A DNA stretch of 64,000 nt, from the NCBI RefSeq assembly GCF_023333595.1, contig NZ_JAIQZM010000006.1, positions 124,001 to 188,000 of the forward strand. The letters run 5' to 3'. Made by a program: the position numbers and the translations under genes. The stretch comes from Argonema galeatum A003/A1. Its GTDB lineage: Bacteria > Cyanobacteriota > Cyanobacteriia > Cyanobacteriales > Aerosakkonemataceae. A model generated the notes under the pieces. That model saw nothing but the letters and a program-made list of their open reading frames with translations, did no database searches and was not told the DNA's origin. Within the stretch, counting starts at the first letter, position 1. The number at the start of each line of letters is the position of its first letter. This document shows, in pieces, positions 35,083-43,919 of the stretch.

Positions 35083-37659
35083 TTAGCTATTTTTCCACAG
35101 CCAATATGCTTCAAGAGGACTCATCGTTGCTTGTCTGACTAAATTTTGATTTGGGGATGCGCTAACAGAACCATTTTTAGTTCCGACCGCTAGGTGAAAG
35201 TGTGCATTGCTTCCTAGTTGACTTCCTACTGTACTAATTTGATCTCCGACTTTTACCGTGTTGCCTATTTTCCAATTGCCTAGACTTTGTAAATGACCAT
35301 AGACCCATTGCTTACCATTTTTATCTTCGACAGCAATGAAATAACCGTTGCTCGATGCGCCCGTGTCATCTGTCCAGACAATTTTTCCTTGGGCTGCTGC
35401 TTTTACAGTATCTCCAGCTTTAGCCTTAAAATCAATTCCTGAATGCCACTTACCCAAAGCATTGTAGTAACTTTGGTCATATAAGTATCCCGCATTCATT
35501 TTACGCTGACTACCCAATATTGCTGTCGAAATATCTGCATAAATTTGTTTAATTTCTGTGCGACTTTCTCCATTACTAGGGTTTCCATCAAATCGAATAT
35601 CATCGCCTGTTTCCCGATCCCAATCATCTTCTTTTAAAGGACTAAGTTGAGAATAGTAACCAGCCTTCTCCCACCAAGCCTTAACTTGAGCGCCTTTTTC
35701 TTTCTCGTAATACTCAACTTTGACTTCGTGAGTACCTTTAGTCAAATCAACATTGGCACTGTATTCAGTCGGTGATTGATCTTTCCACTGATTAATCACC
35801 AATTTATTATCCACCCAAAGCTTAACTCCATCATCAGCTTTTACCTTGAACGCATAGTTACTTTGGTCGAAATTAAACTTACCTGTCCAACGTACAGAAA
35901 AGTTATCATTTGCTATGCTTTTACCAGGGCCACCAGTACCCCAATTCTTGTCAATTTTGCTCTCTTTATAGATGACAGTGGGAGCGCCACTGAGGTCTTT
36001 GTTATTGTAATATTCCGCATTGAATTCACCTGTGGGAATCACAGAAAAATCATCGCGATCGAGCGGTGAATACCCGCCAGATTCCTTCCAAGGACTCCAA
36101 GTTATTTCACTATTAGAAGCAACACTGCTGGAAAAACGGGTATAAATTTTCTGATTTAGACCCTGAACAGACTGAAAGAGTTTATCACCGACAGCTTCTA
36201 ATGTCGGCGCAGTCGGCGTTTCTCCACCAGATTCTTTCCATTGATTCCAGTTGATTCCATCCGCAGAAAAACGACTATAGATTTTATCGTCTGTACCTCG
36301 AGTAGATTGATAGAGTTTGCCCTTAAACTCTTCTATATCTGGAGTGCTATAAGTTGTTCCTCCTGATTCTTTCCATTCACTCCAAGTGCTGCCATTGGAG
36401 GTAAAACGGGTATAGATTTTATCGTCTGTACCTCGACTAGATTGATAGAGTTTGTTGTTGCCAACAGCTTCTAGAGAGGGAGCGCTATAGGTTGTTCCGC
36501 TAGTAGTTGCTGTCCAACCACTCCAAGTAACTCCATCGGAGGTAGAACGGTTATAAATCTTATTATCAAAACCTCGGTGAGACTGATAGAGTTTGTCTTG
36601 GAAAACTTCTAAAGCTATGGCATTCTTTGTCTTGGTATTTTCTTCAGGTGCGGGAACCCAATCAGTCCATGTGACTGCCTCACCATCAGAGGTAAAACCA
36701 GTGGAAGAACGGGTATAGATTTTATCGTCTGTACCTCGAGTAGACTGATAGAGTTTGCCTTTGAAAGTTTCTAAACTGGGAGCGCTATAGGTTGTTCCGC
36801 TAGTAGTTGCTTTCCAATCACTCCAGATGACTCCCTCCCCATCCGAGGTAAAACCTTTAGAAAAACGAGTGTAGATTTTATTATCTAGACCTCGGTGAGA
36901 TTGGTAAACTTTATCACCAATAGATGTCATTGCAATCTGAGACATTTCAATAGAAATGTCTTTACCACCGATAGTGATAGTCGCACGATCATCCTCAGCT
37001 TTTAATCCCAAAAGTTCATCTGCACTTATCGTTTTACCTTGCACAAGTCTCGCAAAAATATCCCCTTCATCTCCCGCCGCATCGGAAACATTCACTTTCG
37101 AGTCGATCGAATGTCCAATTTCTTCCAGCACTACACTCGTTACCGCCTCAGTATTACCAGCATTCTTGGCAAGGAAATCCCTCGATAAATAAATCGTATT
37201 GTTAGCCGCAGCAAATGCTCCATTCGCCTCGTTAATTTCTACACCTGCACGAATCTCAATCTTTGGCAATTCGCTAAAATCCCCAGTGAGCCAATCTTTC
37301 ACTAAATTACTAGCAACCTTAGCATCCCAACTATTGCCAAAAGCAATATTCATTTTATTGGTAAAATCTGGATCTTTTCCCAATCCAGTAAGAATATCTT
37401 TACCAGATTCTAAAGCTTGCTCTACCAAAGCACTTTCTGGCAAAACATGACTAGCGGATAGGATGAAGTTATCGCTATTGCCACCTGCTAAGGGCGAAAT
37501 ATCAATTGGTGGTTGGCTAACACCTGTACTCAAACTTTTTCCAGGTGGTTGGAAAAGAATTTCTGTCCCTGTTTCTATACTGCCACTTACCCCACTGAGG
37601 CAAGGTTTGTCTGTGGAGTTGAGCGGATTATTGCCATCGGACATCAAAGGGTTAAACAT
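35083..37659 (-). CDS. Multidomain M23 peptidase-like protein with six-repeat propeller and PA14 domain
   Basis: 858 residues from ATG 37659 (MFNPLMSDG); TTG 37674 and GTG 37671 are also open. N-terminal zincin-like segment with LEEIGHSID where a metallopeptidase would read HExxH, so its first metal ligand is missing. Next come six repeats of the form KLYQSxRGxDxKIYxR spaced about 45 residues (BNR/sialidase-like propeller), then a PA14-like domain (ADDGVKLWVDNKLVINQW), then an M23 domain with HSGIDF and HFHLAV. No signal peptide is visible, so export would need another route. A role in wall or matrix glycan hydrolysis is inferred. Confidence 0.82.
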   Translation of the reverse strand: MFNPLMSDGNNPLNSTDKPCLSGVSGSIETGTEILFQPPGKSLSTGVSQPPIDISPLAGGNSDNFILSASHVLPESALVEQALESGKDILTGLGKDPDFTNKMNIAFGNSWDAKVASNLVKDWLTGDFSELPKIEIRAGVEINEANGAFAAANNTIYLSRDFLAKNAGNTEAVTSVVLEEIGHSIDSKVNVSDAAGDEGDIFARLVQGKTISADELLGLKAEDDRATITIGGKDISIEMSQIAMTSIGDKVYQSHRGLDNKIYTRFSKGFTSDGEGVIWSDWKATTSGTTYSAPSLETFKGKLYQSTRGTDDKIYTRSSTGFTSDGEAVTWTDWVPAPEENTKTKNAIALEVFQDKLYQSHRGFDNKIYNRSTSDGVTWSGWTATTSGTTYSAPSLEAVGNNKLYQSSRGTDDKIYTRFTSNGSTWSEWKESGGTTYSTPDIEEFKGKLYQSTRGTDDKIYSRFSADGINWNQWKESGGETPTAPTLEAVGDKLFQSVQGLNQKIYTRFSSSVASNSEITWSPWKESGGYSPLDRDDFSVIPTGEFNAEYYNNKDLSGAPTVIYKESKIDKNWGTGGPGKSIANDNFSVRWTGKFNFDQSNYAFKVKADDGVKLWVDNKLVINQWKDQSPTEYSANVDLTKGTHEVKVEYYEKEKGAQVKAWWEKAGYYSQLSPLKEDDWDRETGDDIRFDGNPSNGESRTEIKQIYADISTAILGSQRKMNAGYLYDQSYYNALGKWHSGIDFKAKAGDTVKAAAQGKIVWTDDTGASSNGYFIAVEDKNGKQWVYGHLQSLGNWKIGNTVKVGDQISTVGSQLGSNAHFHLAVGTKNGSVSASPNQNLVRQATMSPLEAYWLWKNS

Positions 37660-38121
37660 AGGTAATTGCACCAATTTATGAATGTTTACTAGAAAAATTG
37701 GCAGAAGATTTGAAAATGGAAATAGGACTATTGGGGCTAGAGGTCGATCCTCTTATCCCAACAACCCACCAACTAGAAAATTGCCAATTGTGGGTTCCTA
37801 TCTATTTCTCAGGACTAAGCCTTGCTTTTTATGCGCCAAAGTCGTTTTTCCAACAAAACTTTACAAATAGTCTTTACCAGATAGACTTGGCACGCCCCAT
37901 AGAGACTTGGTTGCTTGGGTTTTTACTTACGACCTCCAATATTCAGAATGCCCGATGTATAAAAGCTTGGCGGCTCAGTTTGGCTCATTTTTTGGCTCAC
38001 ATCTTGTGCCATTCTCAAAAAGACTGGAAAAACCGGGTTTCTGCGCCTACAGACCCCTACCCTTGTTAGCAAAAGTGAGCCATAATTTTAGATAAAGTCG
38101 TTCGCTAGAGGGAGGATAGGC
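37660..38121. other. Gene-free region upstream of the STAND NTPase operon
   Basis: 462 bases between divergent genes. Two short frames (37698-38069 and 37907-38095) overlap each other and show no family features, perhaps decayed coding DNA. A half copy of the AAACCCGGTTTCT hairpin lies near 38030. A GAGGGAGG ribosome binding site sits just before the GTG at 38122. Confidence 0.5.
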
Positions 38122-39426
38122 GTGGCTGATTCCATCAGAGCATCTAAGCAAGGGCTAGAAATCATCGATAAAGCTAGAAGCAAGAAACGCTGGGGTCGTC
38201 AGTCTGTAGTTTGGTGTAAGGATGCCAACACCACGGAAGCAACCTTAAAGCGGTTTTGGCGGAATTTACCCATTGACCGAGAGACTTTTATAAAGATTTG
38301 TAATACTGTAGGGGTTGACTGGGAAAAAATTGCCGATCGCGAAGCAGATGCGATCGCTAACCTAGAGATAACCCAACGCGGGGTATTTATCCCCAATAGT
38401 CGCTGTAGGCGGGTGTGGGGACGAGATACACTGATTGAACTCATACTCAATCGTCTCAGCGATCCCCAAGAGTTATCTATTCTTTCTCTCAGTGGTAGTG
38501 CGGGGTATGGTAAGACGGAAGCTGCTAGTGTTGTTGCTAAAGAAGCTCTGCAAAGAAATCTCTTCGCTGATGTACTATGGGTTACGGCAAGGCAAACTGA
38601 ACTTGTGGATGGTTGCATCAGTCAAGAAAATCAGTTTGACGCTCTTAATTGGCATCATTTTCTCAATCAAATAGCCCATCAACTTGCTTGTCCGATCGAG
38701 CGAGTTAACCAACATCTGAGAGAACAAAAGTACCTCATTGTATTGGACAATGCTGAAACCTCACAGGTAGAAAATATTCTCGCAAACCTTGTTAAAATGC
38801 TCAACCCCAGTCGAGCATTGCTAACCAGCCGATTGAAAACTAAACCTCCTTATGTAGGATTAATCCAAATACAAGGATTAGAAGAAGAATGGTCATACAA
38901 ATTGTTGCGAGATGAAGCAGAATATAATAATATTTCAGCGTTGAGCGAAGCAAGTAACGAGCAACTCTATCGAGTGTATAAATTATCTTGCGGTGCCCCC
39001 TTAGCACTGCATTTCATTGTTGGTCGGATCTTAGACGATCGAGCTTTAGATCCAGTCTTATCTGCTCTAGAACAAGCTAGCGGAGAAGTTGAGGAATTCT
39101 ATAAATTTTCCCTAGAAATAGCATGGCAACGAATTAGCAATATCGCTAAGAACGTACTAGGTTACATGGGTCGATCTGATGCAAGTGTTACCCTCCTAGA
39201 ATTGTTTGATGCTGGGAAAGTTCAAGAATGCGAGTGGAACAAAGCCAAACGCGAACTAAAACGATGGTATTTAATTGAAGACGTACAAGATGCGAAAGGT
39301 AATCAAAGATATGATTTACATCCCTGGATTAGAAGCAGTTTGCGTGGAGAATTGGTAAACACCTGGCAACCCTCGCTGCAAGATTTTGAACAAATAGCCA
39401 AATCTAAGTTTGATATCGATATATAA
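38122..39426 (+). CDS. STAND-class (NB-ARC/AP-ATPase) NTPase with N-terminal HTH
   Basis: 434 residues, GTG start with strong GAGGGAGG upstream. Residues about 4-72 form a helix-turn-helix-like domain often seen at the head of cyanobacterial STAND proteins. The NTPase core has Walker A GSAGYGKTE (Lys131), Walker B KYLIVLDNAE (203-212), sensor ALLTSR (232-237) and the STAND GxP motif in SCGAPLALH (about 290-298), followed by a winged-helix part to the end. The usual C-terminal repeat sensor is absent, but a TPR protein is encoded 28 bases downstream. Acts as a signal-gated switch by family knowledge; the trigger is unknown. Confidence 0.87.
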   Translation: MADSIRASKQGLEIIDKARSKKRWGRQSVVWCKDANTTEATLKRFWRNLPIDRETFIKICNTVGVDWEKIADREADAIANLEITQRGVFIPNSRCRRVWGRDTLIELILNRLSDPQELSILSLSGSAGYGKTEAASVVAKEALQRNLFADVLWVTARQTELVDGCISQENQFDALNWHHFLNQIAHQLACPIERVNQHLREQKYLIVLDNAETSQVENILANLVKMLNPSRALLTSRLKTKPPYVGLIQIQGLEEEWSYKLLRDEAEYNNISALSEASNEQLYRVYKLSCGAPLALHFIVGRILDDRALDPVLSALEQASGEVEEFYKFSLEIAWQRISNIAKNVLGYMGRSDASVTLLELFDAGKVQECEWNKAKRELKRWYLIEDVQDAKGNQRYDLHPWIRSSLRGELVNTWQPSLQDFEQIAKSKFDIDI

Positions 39427-39454
39427 ATTCAGGTAGCACAAGGAAAAGGCGATT

Positions 39455-40381
39455 ATGGCTAAAGTCGATTTAACCATTCTCGAAGAGAGAACAAATCTTT
39501 TTAGTTTTTTGCGAGACTTATATCAAATTTGTTCAGGGCAAAATGAGGAAAGCGATCGCTCATTTCAATTACTGTATAGAGTCTGGGAAAAAACCAGCGG
39601 TAAATTGTGGTTCTTAGGTTATTGGAACGACTATTTCCGTTGTGGTAATATCGTTCTCAAATCTGCCAAAGCTGTAAATAATATGGCAATTGAAGCCCAA
39701 CTGTTGAGCGAAATGGGATGGGTTTGTATGGAGTGGGAAGATTTTGCCACAACAGAGAAATTCTTCAATGAATCCCTCCATCTGTACGAACTGCTGGAAA
39801 ACCCCAGAGGAAAGTGCCGATTGATGCGTTATTTGGGAGTTTTGTCTCATCGCCAACAACAACTAAACTCTGCTCTAGAACACTATCGAAGAGCTTTGGA
39901 AGTAGTAAGTGCTAATTGCACTAGCTCGTCTGCAAACGACAATTGGGCTTTTCACGAAGCAGAATTACCTAATGTTTTGGGAGAACTTTATTTAGAATTG
40001 CAAGACTTTTCTGCAAGTTATCCCGAACTTAAACAATCGTTAGAAAGATACACTTCTCTGATTAATAGATATCGCTATTATCAAGCCGATCCATTACTTA
40101 ACTTGGGACGCTGGCACTTCCTACAGGGAGAATACGATCGAGCCAGACAGTATTATCAAGATTGCCTTCAACTCAGCCAAGAAATCAGTCGTCCAGATAC
40201 GATAGCTGGTGTGCTGCTGCGTCTAGCTGAACTAGCTGAAGTAGAGGGCAAAACTGAAGAAGCTTTACAATTGGCAAGTGAAGCAGAGCGTGTGGCTGGT
40301 ACTGAGATTCCTTCTGTACGAGAAGAAGCGGCTCGTTTTAGAGAAAAATTGTTGATTAAATACTCTTTAAATAATGTGTAA
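39455..40381 (+). CDS. TPR-repeat protein, probable split sensor of the STAND NTPase
   Basis: 308 residues of helical repeats, about six TPR units (for example AIEAQLLSEMGWVCMEWEDF, RYLGVLSHRQQQLNSALEHYRRAL, LNLGRWHFLQGEYDRARQYY). No signal peptide or membrane segment. In many related proteins HTH, NTPase and TPR are one chain; here the TPR part is a separate gene 28 bases after the NTPase gene. Its stop overlaps the start of the pilin-like gene by 8 bases (ATGTGTAA), so the three form a coupled operon. Confidence 0.82.
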   Translation: MAKVDLTILEERTNLFSFLRDLYQICSGQNEESDRSFQLLYRVWEKTSGKLWFLGYWNDYFRCGNIVLKSAKAVNNMAIEAQLLSEMGWVCMEWEDFATTEKFFNESLHLYELLENPRGKCRLMRYLGVLSHRQQQLNSALEHYRRALEVVSANCTSSSANDNWAFHEAELPNVLGELYLELQDFSASYPELKQSLERYTSLINRYRYYQADPLLNLGRWHFLQGEYDRARQYYQDCLQLSQEISRPDTIAGVLLRLAELAEVEGKTEEALQLASEAERVAGTEIPSVREEAARFREKLLIKYSLNNV

Positions 40382-40841
40382 TGCCGGAGCAAATTTCGTG
40401 ATAAAAGCGAATCAAGGATTTACTTTAACCGAAACTTTAGTGGTAATTATTATTATTGGCATTCTTGCTGCTATTGCCATACCTACTTATTTAAAAATTA
40501 TCCAAAAATTTACCGCTTTATGCCGTAAAGAAACCTGCATAAATCGCGATGCTATAAATCAAAGATGCAACAAAGATGTAAGAACAATAGATTTAAATTT
40601 ATTACCAGATGGCACAAAGATTGAACTAAGGTACTCAAGTCGATGTGATGCTGGATGGGCTAGGTCTACAGCACCAGTTAATTCAGTTATTTATGTTGAA
40701 GATTTTCAAGCTAATAAATACGGTCAATCTAGAATTCGGCCAGATGGATTGATCGAACATTACGGCAACATGGGGCCAGGTAGTAACCTTAAGGCTTGCG
40801 TTCAATTCGCAACTGGCGAAGTAATGTGTTCAACTGATTGA
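40374..40841 (+). CDS. Pilin-like protein with prepilin peptidase site and DUF2690-like domain
   Basis: 155 residues. The class III prepilin signal is clear: NQG before FTLTETLVVIIIIGILAAIAIP, with cleavage expected after the Gly and Glu at +5. The mature part has six cysteines and a pattern RYSSRCDAGWARS..PVNSVIYVED close to DUF2690, a family found in secreted or wall-associated proteins. Start ATG 40374 overlaps the TPR stop by 8 bases; GTG 40398 would give a shorter leader. A minor pseudopilin displaying a sensor-like domain is the simplest reading. Its linkage to a STAND NTPase is unusual. Confidence 0.82.
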   Translation: MCNAGANFVIKANQGFTLTETLVVIIIIGILAAIAIPTYLKIIQKFTALCRKETCINRDAINQRCNKDVRTIDLNLLPDGTKIELRYSSRCDAGWARSTAPVNSVIYVEDFQANKYGQSRIRPDGLIEHYGNMGPGSNLKACVQFATGEVMCSTD

Positions 40842-40857
40842 CCGACAAAACCTAAAA

Positions 40858-40913
40858 GGACACGGCATAGTTAATATTTTACCCCTCACCCAAACATTGC
40901 AGATGCCGTGTCC
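40858..40913. mobile_element. GGACACGGCAT-type MITE-like element
   Basis: 56 bases with perfect 11-base inverted ends GGACACGGCAT / ATGCCGTGTCC between converging genes. It shares ends with 20827-21009 and 6441-6495, with little internal similarity. Confidence 0.65.
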
Positions 40914-40921
40914 CTACATCC

Positions 40922-41758
40922 TTAAATTCCCCCCCTTTCCTCCAACCAATTCACCAAATCAGAAATATCAGAAAAATCAAACAACGCCTCATTCAAATCC
41001 TCCAACTCTTCAACAGATAATCCTCCCAGACGAGATTGCAATTCCCCATCTAGCACACCAAAGCGGTGCGTCAGCGGACGCATCACCATCTTTAGCGCTT
41101 CTTCTTGTTTTCCCTCAATTCTTCCTTCTTCCAAAATATCTTGGTAAATCACAGATTCCCGCATAATTCCCTCCCGGAAAAGATTGCGAATCAAATTCCT
41201 ATTAAACCGTAAACCCGCCAAAATTTCAGTGGAAGCCAAAATTTCTTGGCGTTGAACAGTTGACTCTATCTTAGCCACTTCTGATGCTACTCGATTCAGT
41301 AACCCAGTCGCATCACAAGTAGCTGCCAAAACAGCCATTGGTAGCAACCCTGGATATTGTAATAATGGTTCTGGGGATTGTTCCCACATCCGAATTACTT
41401 GATATCCATGACTGGTTAATCCCTGACGAAACTCATGCTCAAATACTGCCGGATTATTATTTGGTTGCAGCCAAATTAGCACTTGCGTTACTGGGAAATT
41501 ATATTGCCAATAAAGCCGCACCCAATAATTTAACATCCACAGTGGCATCGGTTTACCAGTTGGTACTTGCACTTGAAATTCTGCATTTAGAATTTCTGAT
41601 TGAGTTCGTAGAAGTGTGACTGAATCAGCGCGAATTGGTTCGAGACTTAACTCGGTTTTTAACACTTCTACGCTGGTTGTTGGTTGTCCTAATAACCAAC
41701 TGGCAAATCGATCGGGATATTTCTCTGCGAGATACTTACATAAGTTGTCAAATTGCAT
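40922..41758 (-). CDS. Rpn-family putative nuclease/transposase-like protein with DUF4351 tail
   Basis: 278 residues. The N-terminal part has the Rpn/PD-(D/E)XK pattern (FASWLLG, SEILNAEFQVQVP, WMLNYWVRLYWQ), and the C-terminal ALKMVMRPLTHRFGVLDGELQSRLGGLSVEELEDLNEALFDF is DUF4351-like. The usual catalytic EFQ/Q dyad is present as AEFQVQ. E. coli Rpn proteins promote RecA-independent recombination; these genes are numerous in cyanobacteria and usually of unknown role. Confidence 0.82.
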   Translation of the reverse strand: MQFDNLCKYLAEKYPDRFASWLLGQPTTSVEVLKTELSLEPIRADSVTLLRTQSEILNAEFQVQVPTGKPMPLWMLNYWVRLYWQYNFPVTQVLIWLQPNNNPAVFEHEFRQGLTSHGYQVIRMWEQSPEPLLQYPGLLPMAVLAATCDATGLLNRVASEVAKIESTVQRQEILASTEILAGLRFNRNLIRNLFREGIMRESVIYQDILEEGRIEGKQEEALKMVMRPLTHRFGVLDGELQSRLGGLSVEELEDLNEALFDFSDISDLVNWLEERGGI

Positions 41759-41910
41759 CCGATTTTTAGATTACTCCTTTCGGTGGTGGAAGACTATAGT
41801 GGGAGGGCGAAGCATTGCGGAATAAATCTTAACTCAAAACCGAAACGTTAATTCCGCAATGCTTCGCCCCTACATAATCTTGTGGTCAGAAGGGAGTCGT
41901 TTCTGCTATT

Positions 41911-42681
41911 CTATTTACTCACAATTCCCGACCACTGCACTTTTTTTAGCTTATCTCTGCGATAGGAAAAGAAATACTCCGGTTGCTGATAAGTACAATA
42001 AGGTGCGATCGCAATCTGTTCCCCACTTATCCCCATCTGTTCCAATTGCAACTCATTTACCCGTCGCACATCCAACCGCACTTTTCCCTCTTCTGGATCT
42101 GGCAATATCGGTGAATTGGATAATTCCTGCAAACTTGACAAAATTCCTTCTTGTTGTGGTATAATACTGGCTCCTACTTCAGCCGCCACATCCACAGAAA
42201 CTTGATAGACCTCGCCTGCGATCGCAGGCCCCATCGCAATCCGAAGGTCTGGGAGGAGGCTACCTTGGGCGATAAGACGTGCGATCGCTTGCGGCACAAT
42301 TTTCCCAGCAGTACCCCGCCAACCCGCATGAACCGCCGCCACCTGTCCAGTCACCTCATCAGCAATCAGTACAGGGGTGCAATCAGCACTACAAACCCAC
42401 ACCGCCTGCTGTCCCTGCACCGTCAGAATACCATCCGCCGATGGTAGGCCATCCAACTCTGGGATTTCCATTTGAGCGCAAATTTCCGAAGCAGAGAGAA
42501 CCTTATTACCGTGTACCTGTTTTACTCGATAAACTTGGGCGTCAGGTTGCAGCACCGCCACCAATTCAGCCGGGTTGCGGGGCGAGAACTGTTGCGTAAA
42601 AAAGCCGTGCTGCCAAGGTTCCAAAAGACTACAAGTCAGATAAGGCAATCCTTCCCAGGTGCGCCAGTGCCAAACGTGCAT
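41911..42681 (-). CDS. pgeF: Peptidoglycan editing factor PgeF (YfiH, multicopper-oxidase-like fold)
   Basis: 256 residues. Hallmark motifs: KQVHGN, CSADCTPVLIAD and VAAVHAGWRGTAGKI, which supply the Cys/His zinc site of the DUF152/laccase-domain family. E. coli YfiH acts on wrongly built UDP-MurNAc-Ser intermediates; purine nucleoside activity has been reported for homologues. Complete, ATG start. Neighbours are an Rpn gene and birA (divergent), so it is probably monocistronic. Confidence 0.92.
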   Translation of the reverse strand: MHVWHWRTWEGLPYLTCSLLEPWQHGFFTQQFSPRNPAELVAVLQPDAQVYRVKQVHGNKVLSASEICAQMEIPELDGLPSADGILTVQGQQAVWVCSADCTPVLIADEVTGQVAAVHAGWRGTAGKIVPQAIARLIAQGSLLPDLRIAMGPAIAGEVYQVSVDVAAEVGASIIPQQEGILSSLQELSNSPILPDPEEGKVRLDVRRVNELQLEQMGISGEQIAIAPYCTYQQPEYFFSYRRDKLKKVQWSGIVSK

Positions 42682-42753
42682 AGAATTAATTGATTTTGTC
42701 AGATCGGGTTCAGTCTCGTGTGAGGAAATCGGGCCAGGGCTACCGGACAGTGG

Positions 42754-42842
42754 AACCCCACCCCCAACCCCTCCCCGCTGCGGGGAGGGGAGACTATTAC
42801 TCCCCCTCTCCGTTGCGGAGAGGGGGTTGGGGGGTGAGGTTT
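42754..42842. repeat. GC-rich nested inverted repeat
   Basis: Outer arms AACCCCACCCCCAACCCC and its imperfect inverse near 42824-42842 enclose two hairpins, CTCCCCGCTGCGGGGAG and CCCCTCTCCGTTGCGGAGAGGGG. The result is a three-way-junction-like structure in the pgeF-birA spacer. This type is common in cyanobacterial genomes. Confidence 0.7.
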
Positions 42843-42944
42843 GTCCCGGCGAATGACTGGTAGCTCACGCCAGCTACAAAACTTTGCAAAATAACAATGA
42901 ATTCTATGTTAACCTAAGCCTCGATTGAGGAAAATTTTTGTATC

Positions 42945-43778
42945 GTGGGATTCGATCGCCAACAGTTTGCAGCAGCACTTGAGTCAGTGCGATATCGCAG
43001 GAAAGCATTAGAGCGATCGCCTATTAGCCAGTCAGACACTCAAGACCTAGACTTTTCGCTTCATATTTTTGAAACCCTCCCCTCAACCAACCAGAAACTG
43101 TGGGAATTGCTCGACGCTGGCGCTGGCCCTCTCACAGTTGCGATCGCCATTCAGCAAGAAGCTGGGCGCGGACAGTGGGGACGACAGTGGCATTCTCCTC
43201 CTGGTGGTTTATACTTATCTCTGGCGCTATCTCCCAACTTACCAGCTCAGCAGGGTGCCCAACTGACAATTTGCGGAGCTTGGGGAATTGCTACCATTTT
43301 GCGCGAGTACGACCTACCAGTATTGCTCAAGTGGCCCAACGATCTAGTACTTTCAGGGCGCAAATTGGGCGGCATTCTTAGCGAAACCAGGGTGCAGCAG
43401 GGGCGCATTACCAAAGCAGTTATTGGTGTCGGCATTAACTTGGCTAATCCAGTTCCAGAAACCGGCATTAATATCCAATCTTTCCTGACAGATCTTACCA
43501 GCCCAGTACTTTCATTAGAAATGTTAGCTGCTATTACTCTAGTCGGATTAATGTCTGGATATCATTTTTGGCAACGAGAAGGCATAGATACCCTTTTGCC
43601 CGCCTACGCAAATCTACTGACAAGCATCGGGCGATCGGTCCAGGTCGATGGACGCCTTGGAGTCATCATCGGTGTTGCGCTTAACGGCGATTTGCGAGTT
43701 CGCCTCTTACCAAAAGGGGTGAGGCCCTGTTCAGAAATTTACCTCAAGCCCGGTACAATCAGTCTGGGTTATGAATGA
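42945..43778 (+). CDS. birA: Biotin--[acetyl-CoA carboxylase] ligase
   Basis: 277 residues, GTG start with GAGG about 12 bases upstream. Biotin-AMP binding motif QQEAGRGQWGRQWHSPPGG, catalytic KWPNDLVLSGRKLGGILSE and GVGINLANPVPE are all present. No N-terminal DNA-binding domain, so it is a ligase only, without the repressor function of E. coli BirA. The C-terminal SH3-like domain ends RLLPKGVRPCSEIYLKPGTISLGY. Confidence 0.94.
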   Translation: MGFDRQQFAAALESVRYRRKALERSPISQSDTQDLDFSLHIFETLPSTNQKLWELLDAGAGPLTVAIAIQQEAGRGQWGRQWHSPPGGLYLSLALSPNLPAQQGAQLTICGAWGIATILREYDLPVLLKWPNDLVLSGRKLGGILSETRVQQGRITKAVIGVGINLANPVPETGINIQSFLTDLTSPVLSLEMLAAITLVGLMSGYHFWQREGIDTLLPAYANLLTSIGRSVQVDGRLGVIIGVALNGDLRVRLLPKGVRPCSEIYLKPGTISLGYE

Positions 43779-43919
43779 AGGGGCATGGGGCATGGCAATC
43801 AGGATGGGATCTTTTGCAGATTTCAAAGAAGTGAAGAATTATCGATCGTCAATCGCCTATGCCATCTGCCCAATTTGAAAATTAAAGATTTTGAGTAATT
43901 TTACTGTGTGGTGGAGATA

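Noticed and set aside
37698..38095. Overlapping frames upstream of the STAND operon
   Set aside because: No recognisable motif, no ribosome binding site, mutually overlapping; more likely decayed or random.
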